A DNA stretch of 64,000 nucleotides, taken from Neptuniibacter caesariensis. GTDB lineage: Bacteria; Pseudomonadota; Gammaproteobacteria; Pseudomonadales; Balneatricaceae. The notes below the pieces were generated by a model that ran no database searches, was not told the DNA's origin, and was given only the letters and a program-made list of their open reading frames with translations. Shown here in pieces: positions 16,776-27,394 of this stretch. A program made the translations under genes and the position numbers. Where the stretch lies: positions 1,280,607 to 1,344,606 of the forward strand of contig NZ_CH724125.1 of assembly GCF_000153345.1 (NCBI RefSeq), read 5' to 3'. Each line of letters begins with the position of its first letter. Position 1 is the first letter of the stretch.

Positions 16776-19700
16776 TTAATCCAGGCAAACCACCATATTT
16801 CTGCCCCGCCCTTTCGCTTCATATAAAGCAAGGTCAGCTTGGTGTGTAACCTGTTTAAACTCGGCATCGGAAGACCATGCAGCAAACCCGATACTCACAG
16901 TAACTTTAAGATCAACACTGTCAAAAGGCACTGTCATCATGGCGATCTTTTCCCGGATACGCTGTAAGATAAGTTCGGCCTGCTCCTCACTACCAACAGA
17001 GAGCATCACTAAAAACTCTTCCCCACCCATACGAGCAAAAACATCGCCATCACGCAGCAGCCCAGATACTTCACTAGCAAAAGCCTTCAACACTTGATCT
17101 CCGGCGCTATGGCTATAAGTATCATTGAGACGCTTAAAGTAGTCGAGATCCAGCATCGCCACAAAGACAGACTCATCTTCCGCAGCTTTTTTGTATTGGC
17201 TTGATAGATCCAGCACAGCGCGTCGATTCAGAATACCTGTCAGTGGGTCCGTATGTGCTTGCTTATGTAACATCCCCTCAAGCGCTTTTCGCGCCGAGAT
17301 ATCACTCATCGCGGCGAATACTGCTTGCTCGCCCTGAACCTCAATCAAAGTAGCTGAAAATAGCGCCCAAAAAGGCTCACCGTGGTGGTTTTTCAGTTCA
17401 CAGTCAAAGTCAGTGACATGCCCTTTGTGCATCAGAGAGAGAACCATTCGATCCCGGTCATCCGGGTTGATATAGAACTCCGCAGTGTTAACCTTTTTGG
17501 CTGCCTCGCCATCCAGCATAAAGAGCTGGTACCAAAGTTTATTGGCACTAATCACTCTTCCTTTAAGACTACTCACTACATAAGGGATAGGGAGGGATTC
17601 CAGTATAGCTTCCAGATGTTTGGTCCGTTTATTCAGACTCGCAGTACGCTGGACCACCATCTGTTCCAGATCCTGATTCTGATTTTCCAACGACTGATAC
17701 ATCTCTGCATTACTGAGACTAATCACAAGCTGAGAAGCCAGTACCGTCAAAATCTGCTGCCGGTTAGCGCTAAATAGGTTAGAGGTTTCCGAATGCTCGC
17801 AAAGGATCACCGCCACAATCTGATCTCTATAAATTAATGGCAGCGCTAGTAAAGAACGTATTCTGAAATGCTGAATATAAGGATCGAGGATGAAATCCCC
17901 GTCAAATAGCGCATCCTTTAAGCTAAGAATCTCTTTACTGTTGTTACAGTAGTTAAGCACACTTTCAGGCAATAATCCGGGCTGTTCAGAGGGCTCAGAG
18001 AAATGATCCTTGTCTAACAGACCCTCTAATCGCCAAGCGCCATCTGAACAGCTGAAGTAGCTCACCTTCTCCGCTCCAGAAACCCGGGCGACTCGTTCCA
18101 GCGCCACCCGGAGTAGATTATCCAGATTAACCTCTTGAGATATTTCCTGACTGGCTGCTAACACCGCATGCCAGTCAAACTCTGTCCCCCGCGGCAGACT
18201 TTGCGGTGACTGCAAGTTACCCAGATACTGTTCAAGTTCACCTGCTTTAGCAGTCGCTCCCCAGTCGCTATAGAGACGAATCGCTTCTTCTATATAAGCT
18301 CTGCCCAATGATTCCTGCTGTAAGCTGATGCGGAAACAACCCATTCGCTCATTTGCCAGAGCCTCTAGCAACAAAGAACTCCCTTGGGCACTGTGTATTG
18401 CTTTCTCATACGAACACATAGCCTCAACCCGTTGAGCCGCTAGCCTTGCTTCCTCAGCTTCAACTAAATAGTGCATTGGGGAAAAGGTATCCGGATTGAT
18501 ACTATTCCATAGCAACAGCCTTTCTTTAGCCTGGGCATACCAGTCCAACCAACGAGAAGGAATATCTGAGGCCGATTCATGCTGAATGGCGAGAATGCAC
18601 AGCATATTTAGAAATACATACGCAGCCTCATGAAAAATCCCTTCGTCCAAATCAGCATTCGTCAGGCTTTCATCTAAGGTAATTTCCAGCGCTGTACGAT
18701 AGCTACCGAACAGGTAGCCCTGAAGCAACCTCCCCAGTAGGCGATCGTATTTACCGCACATATATCCCGTATCCTGGTAATGTTGCAGCGCTTTCGCTTC
18801 ATAACCTGGCTCATGATCCAGATTGACCAGATTATCCAGCTTGCCACTCAGAATACTTAGTAAATTGCTCTGTAACTGGCTTAAAAAGACCTGAGCGGGC
18901 TGTTTAATCTTGGTACAGGTCGATATCACTTGCTGGGTTCGTTCCAGCAAAGGAGAGATAGAGTTCGACGCAAACAGATCAGCATAGAAACCAAACAGGT
19001 AAGCGTGCACCCCCCAGTAGTAATCGCCTTGTTCAAGGCAAGCGTGATAAGCATCATCACGTAAACTGGAACTGTTGATCAGCGGTTGTTGCCAGGGCTG
19101 CACAAAGTTAGCCCGCATCATCCTTAAGCGACCATCGACAAGCGCTGGGGCGGGGAAACGCTCTCCAACCAGACGGGAGCATCGGTCGGCTTCAAATGCC
19201 GTGCTGTAGTCTTTTAAAACCTTGGTGCACATTAACGCGTACATCATAAAGACGTAGCTCGAGTGCTGGGTGTTACCATGCTGCATGGTTAGCTTGAGAA
19301 GATGTAAAATGGTTAACGGAAACAGAAGAGAACCCGAGTTATAACAGCATGGCTGCATCGCAATCAGGATCTCCATCACCCTGCTGATCGTTGCATCGGT
19401 CAGTTGCGGTTTATCCAGCAGTTCAGCAAATGGGCAATTCTCGAGTTCAACCTGAATCATGCCAATTGCCTCACCCACTGCTTCCATATCCGGTGCTTCA
19501 GGTAACTCATAGCCTAAACCCGCTAACCCGCTGAGCCCCTGCCGTATCGCCAGATCCAGGTGCCCGTAACGTGTGTACTGGGTGATAAGAACAATATTCA
19601 GTTCAAGGCTCTGTTGTTCATTAAACTTTTGCTGCTTTATCTCGCTCAGGAAGTTCTCTGCTTCAGCAAATTTTCCTGCAAGGTACAGACACTCAAGTTT

Positions 19701-22034
19701 TGCCAGTTTCGCGGTATTCAGCTTATCGGTGTCTTCAAGGGCTGATTGATCGAGTAAATTAAACATATGATCCAGGTGCCCAAGCGCCGTTTCATACGCC
19801 GTAGCCGTTATGGCTCTGCGCGCTGACAGCCAGTTTAATTCGATCAAGTCAGAACGCTGATCTAATGAGAGCCTTGGGATCGCTTTATTCAGGTGCAGCG
19901 CTAAGATAAAGCAGTTTTCCTCCCAGTCACCAAGTGCTGTTTCTGACAGTAAAATAGCCCCAATATTGTGATGCAATTGCTCCTTCTGCTGCGCATTTAA
20001 GAAGCTATACGCAGCTTGCTGCACTCGGTCGTGAAGAAAACGCAGTTGGCTATATTCCGGGCCTGCCTTTCCCTGAATACGTACAGGTAATAACAAGCCC
20101 ATATCCAAAGCTGGCTGAAGTAATGACTCCAGAGGTTTGTCACCTTGATAAAGCATCTGGATAAGATGCTTATCAAATCGGGAACCGACGCATGCCGCCT
20201 GCTGAAGGATAAGCTGAGTTTCTTTGGGCAACCGACTGATCTTTTGAATCATCAGCTCAACAACATTGTCCGTAATGCTCTGCTTACGAATTTCAGCCAT
20301 TGACCATTGCCAGCAGCGCTTGGTCACAGAAAATGTTAATGACCCGGATTGATAGAGTTCATGCAGGAACTGCCTGAAGAAAAAGGGGTTACCTGCGGTT
20401 TTCTCATATACAAGTTCGCTCAACGCTTCAATTTTAGGCCTCGGCAATTGCAACGCGTCAGAAATGATATTTTGTAAGTCAGGCTGCCCTAGAGGCTGAA
20501 GCTCGATATGGGTAATTCTCTGAGCATCCTGTTCAAGATCAGCCAGCATCTTTATAAAGGGGTGGCGTTCATCCACTTCATTATCCCGATAAGCACCCAG
20601 TACCAGGCAATGCTGGCTATCACTATCACTCAGGATAAGGCGCAACAGGTTGATGCTGGCGAGGTCCGCCCATTGGAGATCATCTATGAAGACAACCAAG
20701 GGCTTATGCTGAATACAAATCGCGTGGATAAAGTTAAGAAATACCCGATTAAAACGGTTTTGCTGCTCATCGGCCCCTAGTGGTGAAAGAGCAGGCTGAT
20801 CCGGTAACAGCACCCCCAGTTCGGGTATAAGGTCGATAATAACCTGAGCATTAGGATAGAGCGCATCCTCCAAACGCCTTTTCCAAAGCGTCATCTCTTC
20901 AACGGGCAGCGCCAATATATTACGAACAAAATGGCCAAAAGCCTGACCAATCGCACTGTAGGGTGAACTGTTCTGGTACTGATCAAACTTGCCAAAGACA
21001 AACAACCCATTGGAGTGAAGAATCGGCTTTTGCACTTCATAAACCAGCGCCGATTTACCCACACCTGAATAGCCAGCCACCAACACAGCTTCAGAAGGGC
21101 CCGAGGATACACGTTGAAACGTATCCAGCAGAATGCCAACTTCCTTCTCCCGACCGTACAGTTTTTGCGGTATTACCAAACGATCCGACAGATCATGGCT
21201 GGCAACTTTAAACCCGGAAAGCTTAGCTTCACTGCTCTGACTAACCGTCTTCAGATCCCACAGTAACCCACTGGCACTCTGATAGCGTTCATCCGGGTCT
21301 TTCATCAATAACTTATCGATAATCTGGATAAGTGCTTGCAACTTAGGTTCAGTTTTAGAAACAACACAGTCAGAAAAATCGAGAGACTTAGCAATATGCG
21401 CATAGGCAATATCATCATCCGATTGCTGTTCAGAAAATGGAGGCTCTCCAGTCAATAACCAATAGAAGATACAGCCTAAGGCATACAGATCCGTACGCTG
21501 ATCCAGATAGTGCTTAAACTGATAACTCTGCTCTGGCGCTAGATAATGCGCGTCCCCCTGAAGAGGGCGGAAACTGTTGATACCACTGTTTTCAGGCCCA
21601 AAACGAGCAGCACTTGAGTAATTAATCAAAACGGCTTGCTTCTTGGCGTGTTCAATAAGAAAAGAAGCAGGGGTTAAGGATAGGGCTACGAAGTTCTGTG
21701 CATGGAGCTCCGCAAGGCAACTCGCTAATATTTCAAATAGCTGTAACTTGTCTGCAAACGTTAGCGCCGCTATATCAAACTCTTCTAAAAGCTCACCGGC
21801 CGGAAAGCTAATGTGGAGTTTTCCTTCAAGTGGATCCCTGTCCATTGTTAATGGCTGAAGAGGAGGGGTTAATTGTGAATAAACCTCAAACTCCTGCTCC
21901 AGCAGACGGGACCGTTCATGATCAGTCAGGTCAGATGGATAGATTCTGGTAATTTGAACAGCCATATTTTCGGCCAGCTTTAAACCGTTGCGGGAATGAC
22001 TACGATTGTGGGCATTATTATATCGGTCACTCAT
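16776..22034 (-). CDS. Giant signalling protein: pseudokinase, AAA/TPR-like, GAF, PAS, GGDEF
   Basis: A 1752-residue cytoplasmic protein. Residues 1-265 form a Ser/Thr-kinase-like domain that retains APEQ and the DLYALG region. It has lost the ATP lysine (Q27 in AVQI), the HRD aspartate (ALS at 117-119) and the DFG aspartate (N138), so it should be a pseudokinase. An AAA/ATPase follows (Walker A GYSGVGKSAL at 321-330, Walker B LVVFIDDLQWAD), then a long helical region, a GAF domain (about 1230-1390), a coiled coil, a PAS domain and a C-terminal diguanylate cyclase. The cyclase has GGEEF near 1668 and an I-site RxxD five residues before it. The ATG at 22034 has AGGG upstream; the 14-residue TTG extension lacks a site. 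It probably makes c-di-GMP in response to unknown cues. Confidence 0.85.
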   Translation of the reverse strand: MSDRYNNAHNRSHSRNGLKLAENMAVQITRIYPSDLTDHERSRLLEQEFEVYSQLTPPLQPLTMDRDPLEGKLHISFPAGELLEEFDIAALTFADKLQLFEILASCLAELHAQNFVALSLTPASFLIEHAKKQAVLINYSSAARFGPENSGINSFRPLQGDAHYLAPEQSYQFKHYLDQRTDLYALGCIFYWLLTGEPPFSEQQSDDDIAYAHIAKSLDFSDCVVSKTEPKLQALIQIIDKLLMKDPDERYQSASGLLWDLKTVSQSSEAKLSGFKVASHDLSDRLVIPQKLYGREKEVGILLDTFQRVSSGPSEAVLVAGYSGVGKSALVYEVQKPILHSNGLFVFGKFDQYQNSSPYSAIGQAFGHFVRNILALPVEEMTLWKRRLEDALYPNAQVIIDLIPELGVLLPDQPALSPLGADEQQNRFNRVFLNFIHAICIQHKPLVVFIDDLQWADLASINLLRLILSDSDSQHCLVLGAYRDNEVDERHPFIKMLADLEQDAQRITHIELQPLGQPDLQNIISDALQLPRPKIEALSELVYEKTAGNPFFFRQFLHELYQSGSLTFSVTKRCWQWSMAEIRKQSITDNVVELMIQKISRLPKETQLILQQAACVGSRFDKHLIQMLYQGDKPLESLLQPALDMGLLLPVRIQGKAGPEYSQLRFLHDRVQQAAYSFLNAQQKEQLHHNIGAILLSETALGDWEENCFILALHLNKAIPRLSLDQRSDLIELNWLSARRAITATAYETALGHLDHMFNLLDQSALEDTDKLNTAKLAKLECLYLAGKFAEAENFLSEIKQQKFNEQQSLELNIVLITQYTRYGHLDLAIRQGLSGLAGLGYELPEAPDMEAVGEAIGMIQVELENCPFAELLDKPQLTDATISRVMEILIAMQPCCYNSGSLLFPLTILHLLKLTMQHGNTQHSSYVFMMYALMCTKVLKDYSTAFEADRCSRLVGERFPAPALVDGRLRMMRANFVQPWQQPLINSSSLRDDAYHACLEQGDYYWGVHAYLFGFYADLFASNSISPLLERTQQVISTCTKIKQPAQVFLSQLQSNLLSILSGKLDNLVNLDHEPGYEAKALQHYQDTGYMCGKYDRLLGRLLQGYLFGSYRTALEITLDESLTNADLDEGIFHEAAYVFLNMLCILAIQHESASDIPSRWLDWYAQAKERLLLWNSINPDTFSPMHYLVEAEEARLAAQRVEAMCSYEKAIHSAQGSSLLLEALANERMGCFRISLQQESLGRAYIEEAIRLYSDWGATAKAGELEQYLGNLQSPQSLPRGTEFDWHAVLAASQEISQEVNLDNLLRVALERVARVSGAEKVSYFSCSDGAWRLEGLLDKDHFSEPSEQPGLLPESVLNYCNNSKEILSLKDALFDGDFILDPYIQHFRIRSLLALPLIYRDQIVAVILCEHSETSNLFSANRQQILTVLASQLVISLSNAEMYQSLENQNQDLEQMVVQRTASLNKRTKHLEAILESLPIPYVVSSLKGRVISANKLWYQLFMLDGEAAKKVNTAEFYINPDDRDRMVLSLMHKGHVTDFDCELKNHHGEPFWALFSATLIEVQGEQAVFAAMSDISARKALEGMLHKQAHTDPLTGILNRRAVLDLSSQYKKAAEDESVFVAMLDLDYFKRLNDTYSHSAGDQVLKAFASEVSGLLRDGDVFARMGGEEFLVMLSVGSEEQAELILQRIREKIAMMTVPFDSVDLKVTVSIGFAAWSSDAEFKQVTHQADLALYEAKGRGRNMVVCLD

Positions 22035-22216
22035 ACTAAGACCCTGATAAACGCTCAGCGCCTCTTCCCTGGGCAATACTTATAACAGTTCAGACTTCCT
22101 GAAGAACCAACGATTGAAGACTACTTGTTATCTCTAACAGGTTATAAGAGCAACTTTTTTTAGTGCTTAAACCTATAATTGAGACCAATGGATAACCCAG
22201 ATCAACATAATCAACC

Positions 22217-24805
22217 CTATTGATCCAGATAGGCTAAAAACTGCTCTTCTGGTAGCGGCTTACTATAAAAATAGCCCTGCCCTTCAAAACATTCGAGTTT
22301 CAGCAGCAGATCAATCTGCTCTTGTGTTTCAATTCCTTCCGCAATCACATTGAGATTCATACTTTGCCCCATCGCGACTATGGCTCGCGTGATGGCTAAG
22401 TCGTTTTCATCATCTTGCAGATCACTGACAAAAGAGCGATCTACCTTTAATTTATTGATAGGTAGCTGCTTGAGGTAACTGAGAGAGGAGTAGCCCGTAC
22501 CAAAATCATCAATAGCGATACCCACTCCGAGCGCTTTTAAAGAGCTCAGTTCATGGGCCATTTGTTCCGGGTTTTCCATCAAGCAGCTTTCGGTAATCTC
22601 AAGTTCCAAACAGGCCGGGTCGCATTTTGAAGAGGCTAACAGCTCGGTAATCTGTTCAACCAACTCACGGTTCATCTGCTGATTAGAAATATTAACTGCT
22701 ATCTTCGGCGCTACGATCCCCCGCTCTTTCCAACCAGCCACTTTCGCACACACCTGCTCCAGCACCCATGCGCCAATTTTAATCATCTGCCCACTGGATT
22801 CTGCAATAGGAATGAATCTATCAGGAGGAATCATGCCTCGCTGCGGATGATTCCAGCGTAATAATGCCTCAGCCCCCAAAATTGATCCGGTTCGAATATC
22901 GACCTGAGGCTGAAAATAGAGCTCCAGTTCCTCTCGGCTTATCGCCTCACGTAGCTCCTCTGTTAATGCAAAACGCTCAGAGATCTCCTCTGTCATGGCG
23001 GAAGTATAGAGACGATAGCCATTTCGCCCATTGCGTTTCGCTTCATACATTGCGGAGTCAGCGTTGCGCAGTAAGATTTCGGAGTTATCCCCATCTTCAG
23101 GAAAAAAGCTCACCCCAATGCTCGCGGTAACAGAGAGCTCATTACCATCAATCAGATAAGGCCTGATTAATTCATTGAGTAACTTCTGAGCGATAGATTC
23201 AGCATCACTGCGGGTCTCAAGAACACCGGTAATAACGGTAAACTCATCTCCTCCCAGCCTAGCGACAATGTCTTCTTCCCGAACTGATCGGCGTAATCGT
23301 TGTGAGACCTTTCGTAGCAACTCATCCCCGGTAGAGTGTCCGAGGGTGTCATTAATCTCTTTAAAGTGATCGAGATCGATAAACAGCAGTGCAGCAGTAG
23401 CCTGATGTTTAATGGTATGACTGATCATCAGATCCAGTTGTGTAGAACTGTGCATCCGATTGGGAAGTGAGGTTAAGTGATCATGAAATGCCCTGTGCCT
23501 AAGCTCTTCAGCCTGCATATTTAAGCCATCGATCATGCTGTTAACGCTGCTGGCCAGGTGTTTAAACTCCTTGAAATGCAAATGCCGCGTGTCTAGCTTT
23601 GTCCAGCTATCAACCGATTCTTCCAGGTTACGCTGAAACAGGAGTAGGTTTTGCGACAACCTTAGCCCTATGACGTATAAGACAAAGACAATGATTAACA
23701 GAGCAAGCAGCATGATGATAATGGTACTGATAGCGCGTTGTTTCATCAGCTCCAGATACTGATTTTCCCTCTCCTGTATCACACCCTCGATAGTATCCAG
23801 ATAAGCCCCTGCACCGATAAATATCTGCCATTCATCCATGCCGATAATAAACGATATTTTTTCGGCCTCTACACCCTCTTTCTTCCAGGTATAAGTTGAG
23901 AAAGCACCTTCGGGATAGTCTTGAGCAAGGCGCGCATTTTCCTGAACAACCTTGACCCCTTTTGCATCAGTCACATCCCAGATGTTCTTTTTGCCAGCAA
24001 AGTACTTACCATTAGTAACGTAAAGATCGCCTGAATAGGAATTGATAAAGAAATACCCTTCCCCCTTAAGGCCAAAAGTTACCTGTGCAATGTCTCTAAA
24101 GATTCTGTCTTTAATCAGCGCTTCAAAATTTTCCAGATAATCACCGGTCCCTATGATCAGTCCATAGGGCTCAAAGAGTTTGACGAAACTGTATTTCCTC
24201 AACAGCTCTTTCTCACCCGGCCGATACCAGTTATATCTGACAAATCCCTCGCCTGCTGCATTGACCACATCCACCATTTCATACTGTAACTGCTGAATTT
24301 TTGGCGGGAAGATTTCAGTGATAGGCCTGCCTTCAAAAGAAGGGTTAGGTGGATAAAGGTATTCGATACCTTCCAGAGAGGTCATAAAGAAGTAACCACG
24401 ACCTTCATTAAAGCGCATCTCTCGGAGCGCATTAGCGATCATCTTCTTTACTTCAAGATCCGGGATTTCACCGTGATAACGAGCATGGATAGCCTGCGCC
24501 ACAGCATACGCATCGTAAACACGACTCTTTAGCGTCGCCTCCAGATCTTTTTCGGCCTGTTTCTTTTGGCGTAACAGGTAATGTTTGATCCTGACGACTT
24601 CAGAACGGAGCAGATCTTTCTGGGCCAGAACAAAATCATCAGCATACCGCTGTTTATCTTCCTGCATATGCTTGTATTCGCTATCGGTCCAGATATACCC
24701 AATAAGCACAAGCGCAAGAAGAATAACAACACCCACCGGTAGTAGAGAACTAAGCACACTACTGCCAAACGGAACTGCAAAAAACCGGCGAAAACCTGTT
24801 AACAA
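22217..24805 (-). CDS. Membrane sensor with tandem Cache domains, GGDEF and EAL
   Basis: An 862-residue inner-membrane c-di-GMP enzyme. One N-terminal span (residues 18-40) is followed by a large periplasmic region with two Cache_2-type units, each with the GEGYFF/GRGYFF turn and the GTGDYLENFE / GAGAYLDTIE ending. A second span lies near 355-378, then a HAMP-like linker, a GGDEF domain with intact GGDEF and I-site REED, and an EAL domain with EALLRW, DDFGTGYSSLSYL and KVDRSF. Both synthase and phosphodiesterase sites look competent, so the net activity cannot be read. Cache domains of this type often bind small organic acids. It is apparently monocistronic. Confidence 0.92.
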   Translation of the reverse strand: MLTGFRRFFAVPFGSSVLSSLLPVGVVILLALVLIGYIWTDSEYKHMQEDKQRYADDFVLAQKDLLRSEVVRIKHYLLRQKKQAEKDLEATLKSRVYDAYAVAQAIHARYHGEIPDLEVKKMIANALREMRFNEGRGYFFMTSLEGIEYLYPPNPSFEGRPITEIFPPKIQQLQYEMVDVVNAAGEGFVRYNWYRPGEKELLRKYSFVKLFEPYGLIIGTGDYLENFEALIKDRIFRDIAQVTFGLKGEGYFFINSYSGDLYVTNGKYFAGKKNIWDVTDAKGVKVVQENARLAQDYPEGAFSTYTWKKEGVEAEKISFIIGMDEWQIFIGAGAYLDTIEGVIQERENQYLELMKQRAISTIIIMLLALLIIVFVLYVIGLRLSQNLLLFQRNLEESVDSWTKLDTRHLHFKEFKHLASSVNSMIDGLNMQAEELRHRAFHDHLTSLPNRMHSSTQLDLMISHTIKHQATAALLFIDLDHFKEINDTLGHSTGDELLRKVSQRLRRSVREEDIVARLGGDEFTVITGVLETRSDAESIAQKLLNELIRPYLIDGNELSVTASIGVSFFPEDGDNSEILLRNADSAMYEAKRNGRNGYRLYTSAMTEEISERFALTEELREAISREELELYFQPQVDIRTGSILGAEALLRWNHPQRGMIPPDRFIPIAESSGQMIKIGAWVLEQVCAKVAGWKERGIVAPKIAVNISNQQMNRELVEQITELLASSKCDPACLELEITESCLMENPEQMAHELSSLKALGVGIAIDDFGTGYSSLSYLKQLPINKLKVDRSFVSDLQDDENDLAITRAIVAMGQSMNLNVIAEGIETQEQIDLLLKLECFEGQGYFYSKPLPEEQFLAYLDQ

Positions 24806-24989
24806 GCTACAACTCCAAAAACCGGATAAACCTCGAGTTTATTGTATAACCGTTAAAGAATACAAAAATATGACCTGAATAAAATTAATGAAACGATTTT
24901 TTATTTCTTTAATCAAGAGATTCCTAATAAAAACAGCAAGTTGCATGAAATTAAAAGCAAACCTCCCGCCATGCTTTAATGCTCAAACA

Positions 24990-25017
24990 AAAAAAGGGGC
25001 CCGAAGGCCCCTTTTTT
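24990..25017. terminator. Bidirectional terminator next to the OprD-family porin gene
   Basis: GGGGCC-CGAA-GGCCCC hairpin with A7 on the left and T6 on the right; on the minus strand it lies 17 nt after the porin stop codon. Confidence 0.92.
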
Positions 25018-25033
25018 AAAAGCAGGTAAATGC

Positions 25034-26239
25034 TTAAAGAAGATTAACTGGGTAATCCAGAATCAGGCGGATATCGCTGATACGAGGAATGATCGCCGCA
25101 TCGCCATCTACATGAGCAACACGCAGATGCAGGCTCAAATCCTTCGCTTTACCGCTCTGTACAGTGTACTTAGCATCAAGGTTAGTTTCGTGACGCTTAC
25201 CGTCAGTGATACTGCCAGAATCGATATCCCATGCCTGAGTATGACGAGCCATCAGATGTAGGCCTGGTACAGACGGCACATCGTAATCAACACGGAACTG
25301 CAATGACTGCTCATCATCCGCATTGAAATCCAGCAACTGGATCGCACCATAAGTGAAGTACTGAGTATCATCCTGGCCACCCCACTGCAGGTTATAAGCG
25401 TCATCGCCACCTACAGTCTGGTAGTTAACGGTGTAAGCCCAGTTACCTTTAGCAAACTTAGCTGTCAGGCTGGTAAGGTTACTATCGTAATCGCTACCGT
25501 AAAGCGCACCATCGTCTTCACCACGCATGTGGATCGCATCGAATGTTACATCGTAATCAGCCAGCTTGGTTGGGTAAGTCACATTGAAAAAAGACTGTTT
25601 CAGGTAGTCGTCTGCAACTGCATACTGAACCTGTGCATTAACACCATTGGCAAACTTGTAGCTACCACCCAGGGATGCGATACCGTAGTCTTCGCCACTT
25701 GCTGTGTAGTTAGAGAAATCCTGACTGTTGTTTTTTGATGCTTCATCAGAGTAGAAAGCATAAAGATTCAGGTTATCCAGCGCTACATCACCGTAGATCG
25801 CCTGAGTGCTTGGCGCAGACAAACGTGACTGAAGGTCATTCAACAACGGCGTCATCATAACCATACGGCCTGCGCGTAGGTTTACATTATCCAGAGGCTT
25901 CAATTTTACGTATAGGTTTTCAACTGCTGTATAGCCATCACCATCCGCAGTTAGAACGTCAGATGAACGGATTGTTTTGTCATCCAGTAGTTCAACCACT
26001 TCAGTCACAGTGGCATCAAAACCAACCAGACCACCGAAGTACGGAGATGCAACATTCAGCTTGAAAGCCTGACCCGCAGCATGAGTATCGTTTGCGCCCT
26101 GATCAAAGTCGCGGTTCATGTAGAACGTGCGCAGACCTAAATCAACCTTAAAACCATCCTGAGCTTCTGCAGCAATGCTGGAGCTGCTAGCTACTGCACC
26201 AAGTGCCAGCGCTACAACGCTAAGTTTTTTCTGGAACAT
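25034..26239 (-). CDS. OprD-family outer membrane porin
   Basis: A 401-residue outer-membrane protein with a signal peptide (cleavage after SIAA), the OprD-like opening FKVDLGLRTFYMNRDFDQG, many amphipathic beta strands, and the C-terminal IRLILDYPVNLL ending typical of OprD/OpdK porins. These form 18-strand channels for carboxylates or basic amino acids. The substrate here is unknown. It stands alone with a strong terminator and an AT-rich 200-nt upstream region; a solute-binding protein gene lies upstream on the same strand. Confidence 0.82.
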   Translation of the reverse strand: MFQKKLSVVALALGAVASSSSIAAEAQDGFKVDLGLRTFYMNRDFDQGANDTHAAGQAFKLNVASPYFGGLVGFDATVTEVVELLDDKTIRSSDVLTADGDGYTAVENLYVKLKPLDNVNLRAGRMVMMTPLLNDLQSRLSAPSTQAIYGDVALDNLNLYAFYSDEASKNNSQDFSNYTASGEDYGIASLGGSYKFANGVNAQVQYAVADDYLKQSFFNVTYPTKLADYDVTFDAIHMRGEDDGALYGSDYDSNLTSLTAKFAKGNWAYTVNYQTVGGDDAYNLQWGGQDDTQYFTYGAIQLLDFNADDEQSLQFRVDYDVPSVPGLHLMARHTQAWDIDSGSITDGKRHETNLDAKYTVQSGKAKDLSLHLRVAHVDGDAAIIPRISDIRLILDYPVNLL

Positions 26240-26443
26240 AATCTTGTCACAAACCTGAGTTATTATTTTCGAAGGCGGGATTATATTTAATCAAACTCAG
26301 CGTTTTTCCCTGTATTTACAGGAAGATCAGGCCTTATAACCAGAAAGAAGCATAATTACAGAATATTGATTCAAAAATGACATTTTCAGTCAGATCTATG
26401 TCATTAATGCATTTAGATCGGAGTACTCGTAAAGAGGTTTTGC

Positions 26444-27214
26444 TCACTTCTCAGTAATGCGCCAATCCTTCAGACCATACTTTGCCAGTATTTCATCTAG
26501 CTCACCTGACGCGCGCATAGATGCAATACCCTCACTAAGAATACGTGCGTAATCTTCGGATTGGGGAAGACTGGGCGAGAAAGCGATGTAGGATTTCATC
26601 GGCTCACTAGCACGCCCTGCAACTTTGAACTGATCCGCTTTACCCAGAAGGCTTGCGTTGTACCAGAACACCGGATCAGCCTCAACCAATGCATCTACTC
26701 TTCGTAGTGATAACATACGTATCCCACGGCGTAACGGATACTGATCGCCGCCCAGAAGGGTCACACTGGTAGAGCCACTTTCCTGGATATACCCTCTGAG
26801 CTCATCACCATAGTCATAACCATTGATCGCAGCCAACTGGATCATTTTCAAGGAATCCAGCCCCTGATATGTCCAATCGTTTTCTTTGTGAACGAAGAAA
26901 GTATTTCCCAGAACGGCAAGTTCCTGATCAGGAAATACAAAGTCCGGAGCGTCGCCAGGAAAAGCGCCAATAATAGCGGTCAGATTCCCCTTTCGCGCCT
27001 CCTGAATCGCTCTTGACCAGTTAACCTCCAGGTAGACCACTTCATGGCCCTGAGCGCTGAATGCGCGTTTAGCTACCTCGACCATAAAACCCGGTAGTTC
27101 AGCGCCAGGCTGACAATTAAAAGGGCACCAACTATCAGCCGCAATAGTTATCTTGTCTGCCTTAACAGAGGTACAGAATAATACGGCAAGCAGGCTAACC
27201 ATCAGCCAACGCAT
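26444..27214 (-). CDS. Periplasmic substrate-binding protein, amino-acid/SBP_bac_3 type
   Basis: A 256-residue exported binding protein: signal peptide MRWLMVSLLAVLFCTSVKA, then DKITIAADSWCPFNCQPGAELPGFMVEV, the classical first-lobe motif VEVAKRAF...GHEVVYLEVNWSRAIQEARKGNL, and the second-lobe stretch SLKMIQLAAINGYDYGD. The longest frame starts 51 nt earlier without a site; the ATG at 27214 has AGGGGAG at proper spacing and gives the signal peptide. No permease or ATPase genes are adjacent. It resembles the solute-binding protein at 15874 in size and architecture, but the two are clearly diverged. Confidence 0.8.
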   Translation of the reverse strand: MRWLMVSLLAVLFCTSVKADKITIAADSWCPFNCQPGAELPGFMVEVAKRAFSAQGHEVVYLEVNWSRAIQEARKGNLTAIIGAFPGDAPDFVFPDQELAVLGNTFFVHKENDWTYQGLDSLKMIQLAAINGYDYGDELRGYIQESGSTSVTLLGGDQYPLRRGIRMLSLRRVDALVEADPVFWYNASLLGKADQFKVAGRASEPMKSYIAFSPSLPQSEDYARILSEGIASMRASGELDEILAKYGLKDWRITEK

Positions 27215-27394
27215 CACACTCCCCTTTTCCATAAGCCACGTATCTCGATCCAGGATAGAAACCATAAAACTATAGATAACATAAGTTATAACTTAATTAC
27301 CTAATTTTCATAGGTTTTTAACACTTTCATTGTTTGATATAAATAAACCGACCAGTAAGTCTGTAATAAATTGTAGCCACTAACAGGGAACGTT

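Noticed and set aside
22035-22076. TTG start that would extend the giant sensor by 14 residues
   Set aside because: It lacks a ribosome-binding site, while the ATG at 22034 has one.
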